Source of the DNA: Chromatium okenii
Lineage (GTDB): Bacteria > Pseudomonadota > Gammaproteobacteria > Chromatiales > Chromatiaceae
Length of the DNA stretch: 55,826 nucleotides
Reading direction: 5' to 3'
Assembly: GCF_016583745.1 (NCBI RefSeq)
Contig: NZ_NRRQ01000020.1
Span: 1-55,826 of the forward strand
In this document: in pieces, positions 17,527-27,196 of the stretch
Layout of the letters: every line of letters begins with the position of its first letter
Position numbering within the stretch: the stretch's first letter is position 1
The notes under the pieces: generated by a model
The model's input: only the letters and a program-made list of their open reading frames with translations
Told to the model about the DNA's origin: nothing
Databases searched by the model: none
Translations under genes and position numbers: made by a program

Positions 17527-19248
17527 TTAACTGCGTTTTTTCGGCGGCAATAGATCAGTGATGGAACCATGCGCCATTTCTGCTGCTAAACCAATGGTTT
17601 CGCACAGCGTCGGATGCGGATGAATGGTCAAGCCGAGGTCTTCCATATCCGCGCCCATTTCCAGCGCCAGCACCGCCTCGCCAATCAATTCGCCGGCATT
17701 CGGGCCGGCAATGCCTGCGCCTAAAATGCGTTTGGTTTCAGGATCAAACAACAATTTCGTCATGCCCTCCTCGCGGTGAATGCCGAGCGCCCGCCCGCTG
17801 GCTGCCCACGGAAACACGCCTTTTTCATACGCAATGCCATCCGCCTTCGCCTTGGTTTCGGTCAAACCCATCCACGCCACTTCGGGATCGGTATAGGCGA
17901 CCGACGGAATCGTCAGCGGATCAAATCGCGCTGGCAGCCCGGCGATCACCTCGGCAGCAACCTTCGCTTCGTGCGTCGCTTTATGCGCCAGCATCGGTCC
18001 GCCCACCACGTCGCCAATGGCAAAAATGTTGGGGATATTGGTGCGCTGGTGCGCGTCAACCTTGATAAAACCATGCTGATCGACGGCGACGCCAGCGGCT
18101 TCAGCGTTAATCAGCTTGCCATTCGGCAGCCGTCCCACCGCCACCAGCACCTTGTCGTACACCTCCTCGCCGGGCTGTTTGCCTTCAAATACCGCTTTAA
18201 TACCCGCCGCAGTCGCAGTCAGGCTGGCAACCTTGGTTTCCAAGCGGATCGTTTCGTAGCGTTTCTTGATGATCTTTTCGACGCAGCGCACCAGATCGGG
18301 ATCGCAGCCGGGCATCAATTGATCTTTGAATTCCACCACGTCGATGCGCGTGCCTAACGCACTGTAAACGCTCGCCATTTCCAGTCCGATGATGCCGCCG
18401 CCCACAATCAACATCCGCCCCGGCACGTCAGCAAGCGCCAGCGCGTCGGTGGAATCCATCACTCGCGGGTCATCGTGCGGAAAGCCGGGGATTTTGATCG
18501 AAGACGAGCCGCAGGCGATGATTGCCTGATCAAACTGCACCCGCACCCGCCCTTCTTTGGTGTCAATGCCGAGCCGATTCCGCGCTTCAAATTGCCCAAC
18601 ACCTTGAATCACCTTGACTTTACGCTGCTTCGCCATCGCCGCCAGCCCGCCGGTCAACTTGGCGACGACCTGCTCCTTGCCGCTGCGCATCTGGTCAAGA
18701 TCAACCTCTGGTGCTGCGTAGGTCACGCCCATCACGCCGAGCGTTTTCACCTCTTCCATAATCAACGCCGTGTGCAGCAGCGCCTTCGACGGAATGCAGC
18801 CGACATTGAGACACACGCCGCCGAGCGTCTCGTACCGCTCAACCAGCGTCACCTGTTTGCCGAGATCGGCAGCGCGAAACGCAGCGGTATAACCACCGGG
18901 ACCGCCGCCGAGCACCAGCACTTCTGTCATCACATCAATCGCTTGCGCGGGAGCGCCGATTTTTTCCAGATTCGCCTCCAGCGCCCGCATTCGCGCTGCC
19001 GAGGCGCTGTCCACTTCCAGCGTCAGAATCACGTCACCCTGCGCCACCTTGTCACCCACGTTCACGCTCACCGCGTTGACCACGCCCAAACTTGGCGCGG
19101 GAATATCGAGCGTGGTTTTATCGCTCTCCACCGTGATCAGCGATTGTTCTTCAATCACCGCCATGCCGGGCGTCACCAGCACTGCGATGACATCTAAGTC
19201 TTTGAATTCGCCAACATTAGGCACTCGAATCTCAATAATTTCGTTCAT
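17527..19248 (-). CDS. lpdA: Dihydrolipoyl dehydrogenase with N-terminal lipoyl domain
   Basis: A 573-residue flavoenzyme. Residues 1-80 are a lipoyl domain with lipoylated Lys44 in VESDKTTLDIP. After a linker the E3 domain has FAD-binding GGGPGGY (114-120), redox cysteines Cys146 and Cys151 in GGVCLNVGCIPSK, a second nucleotide-binding GGGIIGLE, and C-terminal IHPHPTLCE with the catalytic His. It reoxidises dihydrolipoamide in the pyruvate dehydrogenase complex. Lipoyl-E3 fusions usually sit after aceE and aceF, but a chemoreceptor gene is directly upstream here. Starts at ATG 19248. Confidence 0.94.
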   Translation of the reverse strand: MNEIIEIRVPNVGEFKDLDVIAVLVTPGMAVIEEQSLITVESDKTTLDIPAPSLGVVNAVSVNVGDKVAQGDVILTLEVDSASAARMRALEANLEKIGAPAQAIDVMTEVLVLGGGPGGYTAAFRAADLGKQVTLVERYETLGGVCLNVGCIPSKALLHTALIMEEVKTLGVMGVTYAAPEVDLDQMRSGKEQVVAKLTGGLAAMAKQRKVKVIQGVGQFEARNRLGIDTKEGRVRVQFDQAIIACGSSSIKIPGFPHDDPRVMDSTDALALADVPGRMLIVGGGIIGLEMASVYSALGTRIDVVEFKDQLMPGCDPDLVRCVEKIIKKRYETIRLETKVASLTATAAGIKAVFEGKQPGEEVYDKVLVAVGRLPNGKLINAEAAGVAVDQHGFIKVDAHQRTNIPNIFAIGDVVGGPMLAHKATHEAKVAAEVIAGLPARFDPLTIPSVAYTDPEVAWMGLTETKAKADGIAYEKGVFPWAASGRALGIHREEGMTKLLFDPETKRILGAGIAGPNAGELIGEAVLALEMGADMEDLGLTIHPHPTLCETIGLAAEMAHGSITDLLPPKKRS

Positions 19249-19392
19249 AACGTCACGGTCTCGAAGCGCCCAGCCGGGCGCAGTGAAAGAGAAGAAAGCA
19301 TCTGCTTAGATGCTAAACGATCCGGGGAAGCGAGGCGATGTTGGCTGGGGATTCGCGCCGCTGGCAGCCAGTCGGCGCGTGGTCAACAGAAA

Positions 19393-19412
19393 TGACCGCC
19401 GGGCGGCGGTCA
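19393..19412 (-). terminator. Hairpin after the chemoreceptor gene
   Basis: The perfect stem tgaccgcc-gggc-ggcggtca lies just past the stop codon of the leftward chemoreceptor gene, with a short T-rich stretch (tttct) on the far side. A weak terminator is likely. Confidence 0.45.
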
Positions 19413-19418
19413 ACAGGC

Positions 19419-21035
19419 TTACACGCGAAAATGTCCAACTAATTCTTGCAGTTCGGCAGCGAGGCGAGCGAGTTGTTCGGAAGCGTCAGTGGTTTGACGC
19501 GCCCCCTGCGCGTTGCCTTCGGCAGCATCGGAAATGCTGGTCACATTGCGATTCATCTCTTCAGCGACTGCGCTTTGTTCCTCAGCGGCACTGGCGACCT
19601 GCGCATTCACATCATTGATTGTGATGACCGCTGCCGTGATCGCATCCAACGACTGCGCAGCTTCAGTGGCGCTGGCGCGACTGGATTGGGCGTAATTCTG
19701 GCTCTCTTCCATCACCCCGACGGCGCGACGGCTGGCGCTTTGCAACCGCTCAATCATCGCCTGAATCTCTTGGGTAGAACTTTGGGTGCGGGTGGCCAGC
19801 GAGCGCACCTCATCCGCCACCACCGCAAAACCGCGTCCCGCCTCACCAGCACGAGCAGCCTCAATCGCCGCGTTGAGCGCGAGCAAATTGGTTTGCTCGG
19901 CGATGCTGCGGATCACATCCAACACCTTGCCGATTTCCTGACTATCGCGCCCCAATTCCCGAATCACATTCGCAGCTTTTTGTACTTCCTGCGCCAACTG
20001 TTCGATGCGATTCAAGGTGCCAGCGACGACCTGTTTGCCCGCCAGCGCGGCAGTGTGAGCACCTGAAGTAGCCACCGCACCGTTCTGGGCGTTATGCGCC
20101 ACTTCCTGCGCGGTGGCGCTCATCTCGTGCATGGCGGAGGCGAGTTGATCGACCTCATTGCGCTGGCGACTGACGCCAGCATTGGTGCGTTCCGTCACAG
20201 CAGCCAAATCACCCGCAGCGCGTGCCAATTGCGTGGTTGATTCCAAAACGCGCCGAATTAACTCACGGAAATTATCCATCATGGAATTAAACGCGGTAGA
20301 AGCGCGGCCAATTTCATCATTACCATTGATTGGCAAACGATGGGTTAAATCGCCATCACCGTGCGCAATGCCTTCTAAACCAAACGTCATTTGTTGCAAA
20401 GGGCGTGTCACAAAACGTCCGGTAAAGAAATACAAAAAGACCAATACGGGAATGCTCAACACAGTGGCAAACACAAAAATTTTAATCCCAAATAACCGCA
20501 CATCCGCATTCACTTGATCGAGATTAATTTCCATGCTCACTGCACCCAAGACGCCATCAACTGGTGCGAGAGCATGACAAGAAGTGCAATCTTTGCCGAG
20601 GTAATTTTTACGCGCAAAAGCGGGAGCAACAGCGCGTAACACATTGCCATCTTCACTCAAGGAGAGATACGGCTGACCGGTTTCTAATACGGCGCGTTCA
20701 ACGTCATCATGGGGTTTTTCTGCGTCTTTGCCGGGACCAAATTGTTTACTGACGTTTTCTCCGCGCAAGACGCGCAAATCTTTGACGTTTTGTAATTCAA
20801 TAATTTGATCTAAAAACGCAGCACGCTGGGAAATAGTGCCGGTAATCATCATGGTGGTTAAACCAGCCAGCGTCATTTCGTGCAAAGTGCTGGTGAAGGC
20901 TTCGGCTTGATCAATTGCCGTTTGGCGTTGTTCATGCGCCGCCCACAGAATTAAACCCGTCCACGCGGGCATTAAAATCAGCCACATTGCGCCGATCAAG
21001 CGCACCCAGATCGGCAGGTCATTGATACGTCGCAT
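19419..21035 (-). CDS. Methyl-accepting chemotaxis protein with periplasmic c-haem motif
   Basis: A 538-residue transmembrane receptor. There is one membrane segment at about 12-32, a periplasmic region of about 150 residues, a second segment at about 184-205, then a HAMP domain and the conserved signalling tip ([20 protein letters not shown]). The periplasmic domain carries CTSCH (Cys150, Cys153, His154), a c-type haem attachment motif, shortly before the second membrane segment. It may sense redox, oxygen, NO or another haem ligand and steer motility through CheW/CheA. No che genes are adjacent. Haem-binding chemoreceptors such as DcrA are known but uncommon. Confidence 0.88.
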   Translation of the reverse strand: MRRINDLPIWVRLIGAMWLILMPAWTGLILWAAHEQRQTAIDQAEAFTSTLHEMTLAGLTTMMITGTISQRAAFLDQIIELQNVKDLRVLRGENVSKQFGPGKDAEKPHDDVERAVLETGQPYLSLSEDGNVLRAVAPAFARKNYLGKDCTSCHALAPVDGVLGAVSMEINLDQVNADVRLFGIKIFVFATVLSIPVLVFLYFFTGRFVTRPLQQMTFGLEGIAHGDGDLTHRLPINGNDEIGRASTAFNSMMDNFRELIRRVLESTTQLARAAGDLAAVTERTNAGVSRQRNEVDQLASAMHEMSATAQEVAHNAQNGAVATSGAHTAALAGKQVVAGTLNRIEQLAQEVQKAANVIRELGRDSQEIGKVLDVIRSIAEQTNLLALNAAIEAARAGEAGRGFAVVADEVRSLATRTQSSTQEIQAMIERLQSASRRAVGVMEESQNYAQSSRASATEAAQSLDAITAAVITINDVNAQVASAAEEQSAVAEEMNRNVTSISDAAEGNAQGARQTTDASEQLARLAAELQELVGHFRV

Positions 21036-21068
21036 CGCGGTTCTCGATAATTCAAATAAACAACATTG

Positions 21069-21192
21069 GCAGGAGTGACGCAGTTGCGATACAAGCGATT
21101 GATTGAGTTATCAGTTGTCGGTAGCAACCGTGCTTTTTACTGACAACCGCCAACTGACAACTGACAACTTTTTTTAACTGCGCCACTTCTAA
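21069..21192. repeat. Second MITE-like element, related to the 4038-4154 copy
   Basis: The left end aggagtgacgcagttg (21071-21086) and right end ttaactgcgccacttct (21174-21190) pair with a few mismatches. They match the ends of the element at 4038 at most positions. The inside contains several copies of a gttgtcagttg-like word on both strands. The length, about 120 bp, is also similar. It lies in the gap between two divergent genes. Confidence 0.55.
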
Positions 21193-21426
21193 TTAGATTA
21201 AATCAACTATACCGTCATCAAGATCGTCTCGCAAAGCAGGCGATATTGGCATTGACAGTGCTTAAATTTGCACTGATAAGTGTGGCACACGCGGGGCACG
21301 AGCGCCGCTAAAACGGTTTGCTTGATCCCAGTCGGCACGGCATTTGCGCAACGTGCCAAGCTGTCGTTGCTGGGTTGTCGTGCAGCGACTAATAGCGCAG
21401 AACCATTTGATTCTAAAAGTGAAATC
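21193..21426. other. Intergenic remainder without a recognised gene
   Basis: Between the MITE-like element and the ATPase/SPOR gene. An in-frame extension of that gene runs through here from 21280, but its amino-acid sequence is unlike the family, and no promoter motif could be assigned with confidence. Confidence 0.4.
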
Positions 21427-23148
21427 ATGTCTTTGACTCCCGATTGCCTCGCCCAGCTCAAGCTGCGCCAAGCCCCTTTTGAGGCGCTACCCAACCAAGA
21501 TTTTTTATACACCGATCCGCTGCTCGACAGCTTGGTGGAAACGGCGGTGCGGGCGCTCACCACGCCGGGTGCAATCGTCATCGTCGCCGGAGTCAGCGGC
21601 GCGGGACGCAGCATTCATTTGATGCGGCTACTCGGCGGGCTGGGTGAACAGTTTGAAATCATCGCGTTTCGTGGACGCGCCAACATTCCTTTTGCTGCGG
21701 TGGAAGCCACCATCCGCAGTCATTTAGCCGCGCACGGTGCCGATGATCCCAATCAGTCGCTGCGGGAGCTGTTTGCCATGCGCGGGCGCAGCGGCATGAC
21801 GGCCGTGTTGGCGATTGATGATGCACATTTGCTCGGCATGGAACTGATCGACCACTTGCTGGAATTGCGGGCGGAGATGTTGGAAATTGACGGCGCGAGC
21901 CTGCAACTGGTTTTAGTCGGCGCTCCCGAATTGAATCGCAACCGTCTGCGGCTGCCTGATCCCGAAGATGAACATCAAGTGGTGCGGCTGAATTTGCGCC
22001 CCTTCAATTTGGAACAAGCAGGCGCGTATTTGCGGCATCGGCTGCGGGTAGCGGGGATTGACAATCCCGACGCTTTTTTGTCATCCGGTGACATCGCCGT
22101 GCTGCAATCCAGCGCCAAAGGCATCCCCGCGGCGTTGAATGCTCAAGCGAATGCGTGGCTGGTGCGGCGTTGTCTCAGCGCCAACGGCGTGCGCCAGTCC
22201 ATCGTTGGTAAAATCAGCAGTTTGATTGCGCCAGCCGCCCCGGCAGCCGCAGCGAGCGTGGAAGAAGTGCCATTCACGCCGAGCCGGTTGGCGGCAGTGG
22301 ACAACGCGCCCGCGCCAGAATTAGACCTCAGCCCGCCATCTGCGCCAGCAGATTGGGCATCTCCCGCGCCACCGCTGAATCCTGAGTTATCGCAGTTTTT
22401 GGTGCGCGAGGAAAAACGCACGGAAACCACTGATTTTGATCGCGTACTCAATCAAATTCGCAAAACGCAGTTGCCACCGTTGACGCCACCTCCGCCGGCG
22501 AGCGCCGCCGCCGCCACACCCAAACCGCCCGTCGCTGCGCTGCTGGAGATGATGAATCGACCTTGGTTTATTCCGGCGATTGTCGGAGTGGTGGTGCTGG
22601 CCATCGTGGTGCCGGTGGTGCTGCAACTACAGGAACCCGCGCCACCGACTGCACCGTCTTTGCTGGTCGCAGCGCCGCGTCCAGAGCCAATTCCACCCGC
22701 GCTTCCGGTCGAACCAGTGCCGGTCGTCGCGCCAACGGTGGCGGCACCTGCGCCGCAAAATGCACCGCCGCCGTCAACGCTCGCCGCGCTGACACCGGAG
22801 CCAGAACCGCCGCCGGAGGTCATCGCCACGCCGGAACCGACACCGCCCGCATCTCCACCCGCGCTTGATTTTGCTGCTGATCGCGCTTGGCTGGAACGCC
22901 AAGAAAACAATCGCTTCACCGTGCAATTATTGGCGGCGCGTAATATGTCAAAAGTTAATGAATTCATGGAAAGCAATACGGTGGAAGGCATTCACACCAT
23001 TAAAACCCGTTCTTTTTATGTGATTTTAGTTGGCAGTTATCCCAATCGCCGCGCCGCAGAAGCAGCGATTGACGCACTGCCAAACGCGGTGCGAGTGAAT
23101 GGCCCTTGGATTCGCACCATTGGCTCAGTGGTGGATTCAATCCGCTAA
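21427..23148 (+). CDS. ExeA/DamX-like AAA ATPase with transmembrane segment and SPOR domain
   Basis: About 573 residues. The N-terminal ATPase begins LKLRQAPFEALP and has the P-loop-like AGVSGAGRS, where Arg replaces the usual Lys, and AIDDAHLL as Walker B. A Pro/Ala linker leads to a membrane segment at about residues 381-402, another Pro/Ala-rich periplasmic stretch and a C-terminal SPOR-type domain (FTVQLLAA, FYVILVGSYPNRRAAEAA). This resembles DamX, which binds denuded peptidoglycan at the septum. The altered P-loop suggests weak or no ATP hydrolysis. It is convergent with corC, overlapping by four bases. Confidence 0.82.
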   Translation: MSLTPDCLAQLKLRQAPFEALPNQDFLYTDPLLDSLVETAVRALTTPGAIVIVAGVSGAGRSIHLMRLLGGLGEQFEIIAFRGRANIPFAAVEATIRSHLAAHGADDPNQSLRELFAMRGRSGMTAVLAIDDAHLLGMELIDHLLELRAEMLEIDGASLQLVLVGAPELNRNRLRLPDPEDEHQVVRLNLRPFNLEQAGAYLRHRLRVAGIDNPDAFLSSGDIAVLQSSAKGIPAALNAQANAWLVRRCLSANGVRQSIVGKISSLIAPAAPAAAASVEEVPFTPSRLAAVDNAPAPELDLSPPSAPADWASPAPPLNPELSQFLVREEKRTETTDFDRVLNQIRKTQLPPLTPPPPASAAAATPKPPVAALLEMMNRPWFIPAIVGVVVLAIVVPVVLQLQEPAPPTAPSLLVAAPRPEPIPPALPVEPVPVVAPTVAAPAPQNAPPPSTLAALTPEPEPPPEVIATPEPTPPASPPALDFAADRAWLERQENNRFTVQLLAARNMSKVNEFMESNTVEGIHTIKTRSFYVILVGSYPNRRAAEAAIDALPNAVRVNGPWIRTIGSVVDSIR

Positions 23149-24032
23149 AGTTTTGTGCGCATCAATTCGCCCGGCGGCAATTCATCACTGGGTTCGCAAT
23201 ACGCCACATTTAACAAATACACCCGCCGACTATCCGCCCGCATTACCGTAAAGCGAAACTGTCCCAATTCAACAACTTCACCGCGTTTGGGTAAATGACC
23301 AAGCGCGTTGACCACCAAACCACCAATCGTATCGAATTCATCACTGGCGAAATCACTACCGAAGTATTCATTAAAATCTTCAATAGTGGTACGCGCTTTG
23401 GCGCTGAATTCGTTTTTATCACGGCGAAAAACACCAGAGCCTTCATCATAATCATGCTCGTCGTCGATTTCTCCCACGATCTGCTCTAACACATCTTCAA
23501 TCGTGACTAACCCCGCCGCACTGCCGTATTCATCAACCACAATTGCCATGTGATTCCGGCTGGCGCGAAATTCTTTTAAGAGCACATTGAGCCGTTTACT
23601 ATCAGGAACGAATACTGCCGAGCGCAGCAAATCGCGGATATTAAATGCCCGCCGACCATTTTCAACACAGAATGTTAATAAGTCTTTGGCTAATAAAATT
23701 CCCACCACTTCGCCTTTATCATCGCCACTCACGGGAAACCGAGAATGCGCTGATTTCACCGCAATTTGGAGAATTTTTTCCAACGGATCATCACGGCGCA
23801 ATACGACCATTTCAGCGCGTGGAATCATAATATCGCGCACCCGCAAATCAGCGACTTGCAATACGCCTTCCATCATACTCAACGCATCGGCATCTAAAAT
23901 TTCCCGCTGCCGCGCATCCTTTAATTGTTCAATCAACTGCTCTCGATTTTGTGGTTCGCATTTCCACCGCTGCGCCATACGCTTCAACCAACGATGAGGG
24001 TGCGAACCTCGACTAGATCGCTCAGTGGTCAT
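23145..24032 (-). CDS. corC: CorC/HlyC family CBS-domain protein (YbeX)
   Basis: About 295 residues. A short basic N-terminus is followed by two CBS domains (VRDIMIPRAEMV, then FRASRNHMAIVVDEYGSAAG with GLVTIEDVLEQIVGEI) and a C-terminal CorC/HlyC domain. There is no DUF21 membrane part, so this is the short cytoplasmic YbeX form, linked to magnesium/cobalt homeostasis and ribosome function. It is the third gene of phoH-ybeY-corC. ATG 24032 is in good context, 8 bp after the ybeY stop. Confidence 0.9.
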   Translation of the reverse strand: MTTERSSRGSHPHRWLKRMAQRWKCEPQNREQLIEQLKDARQREILDADALSMMEGVLQVADLRVRDIMIPRAEMVVLRRDDPLEKILQIAVKSAHSRFPVSGDDKGEVVGILLAKDLLTFCVENGRRAFNIRDLLRSAVFVPDSKRLNVLLKEFRASRNHMAIVVDEYGSAAGLVTIEDVLEQIVGEIDDEHDYDEGSGVFRRDKNEFSAKARTTIEDFNEYFGSDFASDEFDTIGGLVVNALGHLPKRGEVVELGQFRFTVMRADSRRVYLLNVAYCEPSDELPPGELMRTKL

Positions 24033-24040
24033 AATAAACT

Positions 24041-24517
24041 TCAAAGCTCCGCATCATAAGGAGGTGGAAATCCCAAGGCGCAAATCAGGCGCGTTTCCAA
24101 TGCTTCCATTGCCTCAGCGTCACTATCATCGAGATGATCGTAGCCGCGCAAATGTAATACCCCATGCACGATTAAATGCGCCCAATGCGCCGCAAGGGTT
24201 TTATTCTGTTCTTGCGCTTCCCGGGCGACGACTTCAGCACAAATCACCAAATCACCGAGTAAATTTTGAATTGGATCATCGGCATCAATACCGGGCGGCA
24301 CTTCAAATGGGAATGACAAGATATTGGTGGGACGATCAATGCCACGATACTGTTGATTTAATGCCGCACTTTCTGCTTCGCTCACAACGCGAATGGTTAA
24401 TTCAGCGCAAGCACGGCTGTCAGCAAGTGCCGCAGTCACCCATTGCTCTAATTGCGATAACGGCGGTAAATGTGTGCATTCAGTCGCTAATTGCACATCA
24501 AGGTCTATTTGTGTCAT
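24041..24517 (-). CDS. ybeY: Endoribonuclease YbeY
   Basis: About 158 residues. The zinc site motif [11 protein letters not shown] gives His118, His122 and His128, and [11 protein letters not shown] is also conserved. It takes part in 16S rRNA 3' end maturation and ribosome quality control. A TTG start at 24529 overlapping the phoH stop is possible; ATG 24517 is preferred. Its place between phoH and corC is the usual gammaproteobacterial order. Confidence 0.93.
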   Translation of the reverse strand: MTQIDLDVQLATECTHLPPLSQLEQWVTAALADSRACAELTIRVVSEAESAALNQQYRGIDRPTNILSFPFEVPPGIDADDPIQNLLGDLVICAEVVAREAQEQNKTLAAHWAHLIVHGVLHLRGYDHLDDSDAEAMEALETRLICALGFPPPYDAEL

Positions 24518-24525
24518 TGCAGAAT

Positions 24526-25539
24526 TCAACTATTTGCACTGGCGGTGAGGCGAGCTTTTTTCGCCTGTTCAAAGGTTTCATACGCATTCACAATCTGCTG
24601 CACCAGCGCATGTCGCACCACGTCACGCGAATGAAACAAGGTAAAACTAATTCCTTTTACCGTGCGCAAAATATCCACCGCTTGCTGTAAACCCGACGGC
24701 TGTCCACGCGGTAAATCAACTTGGGTTAAATCGCCAGTAATTACAGCAGTTGCACCAAAACCTAAACGGGTTAAAAACATCTTCATTTGTTCCGGCGTGG
24801 TGTTTTGCGCTTCATCTAAAATCACAAACGCATTATTCAAAGTGCGTCCGCGCATAAAAGCCAATGGCGCAACTTCAATCACGTTGCGTTCTAATAACTT
24901 GGTGACTTTTTCAAAGCCCATCATTTCAAACAGTGCGTCATATAACGGGCGCAAATAAGGATCAATTTTTTGCGCTAAATCACCGGGTAAAAAGCCCAAA
25001 CGTTCGCCCGCTTCTACTGCCGGTCGCACCAATAACAAACGCCGCACCCGTTCCGTTTCTAAGGCTTCAATCGCGCTGGCAACCGCCAAATAGGTTTTAC
25101 CCGTTCCCGCTGGACCAATACCAAAGTTAATGTCGTGGTGTTGAATGGCGTGTAAATACGCTTGTTGATTCGCACCGCGAGCGCGAATTAAACCGCGTTT
25201 GGTTTTAATCACGATTTCAGGTAAATGATCTACCGTTGCCTCGCGGACAGCATCCGCCCCAGCGACTTGCAACGCTAAATGAATGATGTCAGCAGTGATG
25301 CCACTATCAACAGTTTCTGTATACAGTTGGCGCAAAATGTCAGCACCTAATCGCACCGCTTCTGCGTTACCAATTAAGCGAAAACAACTCCCGCGTGAAT
25401 TGATTTCAATCCCCAAGCCACGCTCTAATTGGCGCAGATGTTGATCAAATTGACCGCAGAGATTCGCAATCCGCAGGTTATCTTCTGGTTGGAGTTCCAG
25501 ATCAAGATGTTGGTCGAGCAGTTGGAATGAGTTTGGCAC
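24526..25539 (-). CDS. ybeZ: PhoH-like ATPase (YbeZ)
   Basis: A 337-residue protein with a KH-like N-terminal region, Walker [12 protein letters not shown] near residue 136, Walker [11 protein letters not shown] and [20 protein letters not shown]. It works with YbeY in rRNA and RNA metabolism. The start is GTG 25539, with no strong ribosome site. In E. coli miaB lies directly upstream; here a WGR gene with its own terminator lies in between, so this operon probably has its own promoter in the 125 bp before the start. Confidence 0.93.
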   Translation of the reverse strand: MPNSFQLLDQHLDLELQPEDNLRIANLCGQFDQHLRQLERGLGIEINSRGSCFRLIGNAEAVRLGADILRQLYTETVDSGITADIIHLALQVAGADAVREATVDHLPEIVIKTKRGLIRARGANQQAYLHAIQHHDINFGIGPAGTGKTYLAVASAIEALETERVRRLLLVRPAVEAGERLGFLPGDLAQKIDPYLRPLYDALFEMMGFEKVTKLLERNVIEVAPLAFMRGRTLNNAFVILDEAQNTTPEQMKMFLTRLGFGATAVITGDLTQVDLPRGQPSGLQQAVDILRTVKGISFTLFHSRDVVRHALVQQIVNAYETFEQAKKARLTASANS

Positions 25540-25592
25540 GCTAATTGATAATGCTCCGATTTGTGGGATAGTATTCTCGTAGTTTATTGAGT

Positions 25593-25616
25593 AAAAATTG
25601 AAGAATTCACTTCAAT
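25593..25616 (-). terminator. Rho-independent terminator after the WGR/propeller gene
   Basis: Read leftward: stem attgaag, loop tgaatt, stem cttcaat, then five T. It lies 50 bp past the stop of the WGR gene and before phoH, and would separate the two transcripts. Confidence 0.65.
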
Positions 25617-25665
25617 CCTGTTGATTCGGATGATTACCAATGTATCAAGAATCATGCAAAACTTC

Positions 25666-27093
25666 TCAATTTTGCGCATAGATATTGCCAATCACACGAT
25701 AAAAACCGCCTGTTGATGCTTCTTCAATTCTATCCACGAGATAGAATTGTCCTTCCTGTCGTAAATTGCGCGGGAATTGCACATACCACATTTGGTAGCC
25801 GGGCGAAACCACTTTAATTCGTAACTTTGAACCTTCTTTAATACACTGCAAAACGACTCCTGACGCATTCACTGGAGCAGCTTCGAGAATATCACTTGCG
25901 ACTAATGTGGCTTGCTTGACTGGCGCTTTCATCTCACGAGAGGTCATTACTTGACCGTTCATTGCAGCTTGAATAGCGGCTTCGCTTGCATCAATACACG
26001 CTAAAAAACCATCAGTTGTAACGATGTAGAGCTTTTCATCAAGATACTGCATCGAATACGCTGAACCACAGCCCGTAGCCAATTTCCACAACCGTTCACC
26101 GGTATTTCTAAAGCAATAAAGAGAAGAATAACTATCTCCTGCAAAAATATACTGTTCATCTGGTGACGCGGCACACGAAAAAACCGCGTTATCTGCTCTA
26201 CAGATTTGCTTTTCTTCTCCCTGCTTAGTCATTATTGTGACGTTATCATTTCCCATTCCAGCATAAACGTATTCTTGACCCAACCAGCCAAATAATACGT
26301 TCCCAACAGATTTTTTCCAAACAGCAGTACCGTTGCCCCAACCGTCAAAACAACTCACGCCTTTTGAATCACCATAGAAAATTCGACCATCTTCATCACA
26401 GCGCACCATCCACGCGGATACTCCCGCACTCTTTGCTGACCATTGACACTCATTTTCGTAGTTAATTGTGGTTAGCGTTCCACCTGAATCTGAAACGCCC
26501 AAAAATCCATTACGAATATCTAACCAAAAAATATCAATATGCTCATTGATTTCGTATGCCAAGCGCGGAATTTTTCCCGATAAATCATACACGTTTCCAT
26601 CATCGCAACCGACATAAATCCAATGCGTGTCGGCAACAATACATTTAACGCCTTCTCCAAAACGATATTGATTGATGATTTCGCCTTCTGGAGTGAGTTT
26701 GTATACCAAACCTGCTTGATTGCCGACCCAACACGTTTGTTGGTCAATAAAAATTCCAAACGCTCCCGAACCAGAGCTAAATTTCCATAATGTTGGAACA
26801 GTGGTTTTAATCGTTGATGGTTGGCTCACAATGTTGCGACGGGTGATGGTGCGTTTTTTTCGCACACCTTTAACCGCCTCAGCATAACCTTTGCGTTTTT
26901 TCTCATTGACTTTTTTCAAAGCCAATTTCTCTGCTTCCTGCGGAGTAGCACAGAAAGAGATGCTTTTTGAGCCATCGGTTCCAATGCGACCGTATTGAAT
27001 GGTAACGCTGCAATCTTCTACTGTAATTGCGTAAAATTTATGGGAAATGCCGTTACTTTCTTCTTCGGATAGTTCCAAATAATACTGAGTCAT
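25666..27093 (-). CDS. WGR-domain protein with PQQ-type beta-propeller
   Basis: A 475-residue protein. Residues 1-85 are a WGR domain (KFYAITVEDCSVTIQYGRIG), a nucleic-acid-binding fold best known from PARP enzymes and bacterial MolR-like proteins. Residues about 100-370 contain repeated blades (IKCIVADTHWIYVGCDDGNV, GRIFYGDSKGVSCFD, QYIFAGDSYSSLYCFRNTGE) of a PQQ/WD-like propeller. A small beta-rich tail follows. There is no signal peptide or membrane segment, so it is cytoplasmic. The function is unknown. It lies between miaB and phoH with its own terminator. Confidence 0.8.
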   Translation of the reverse strand: MTQYYLELSEEESNGISHKFYAITVEDCSVTIQYGRIGTDGSKSISFCATPQEAEKLALKKVNEKKRKGYAEAVKGVRKKRTITRRNIVSQPSTIKTTVPTLWKFSSGSGAFGIFIDQQTCWVGNQAGLVYKLTPEGEIINQYRFGEGVKCIVADTHWIYVGCDDGNVYDLSGKIPRLAYEINEHIDIFWLDIRNGFLGVSDSGGTLTTINYENECQWSAKSAGVSAWMVRCDEDGRIFYGDSKGVSCFDGWGNGTAVWKKSVGNVLFGWLGQEYVYAGMGNDNVTIMTKQGEEKQICRADNAVFSCAASPDEQYIFAGDSYSSLYCFRNTGERLWKLATGCGSAYSMQYLDEKLYIVTTDGFLACIDASEAAIQAAMNGQVMTSREMKAPVKQATLVASDILEAAPVNASGVVLQCIKEGSKLRIKVVSPGYQMWYVQFPRNLRQEGQFYLVDRIEEASTGGFYRVIGNIYAQN

Positions 27094-27196
27094 CGCATAG
27101 CCCCTGTTGCAGGAAATTTCAAGACCGTGGAATCATTGACAGTGTTAACATTGCGGATAATGCTGACCAAACTATTTTATCCTACGCATCGGATCA

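Noticed and set aside
21207-21614. Leftward open frame overlapping the start of the ATPase/SPOR gene
   Set aside because: It covers the conserved N-terminus of the sense gene in antisense and has no family-like sequence.
22452-22991. Gly/Ala-rich antisense frame within the Pro-rich linker of the SPOR gene
   Set aside because: It is the reverse reading of a Pro/Ala-rich coding stretch (complement of CCG/GCG codons).
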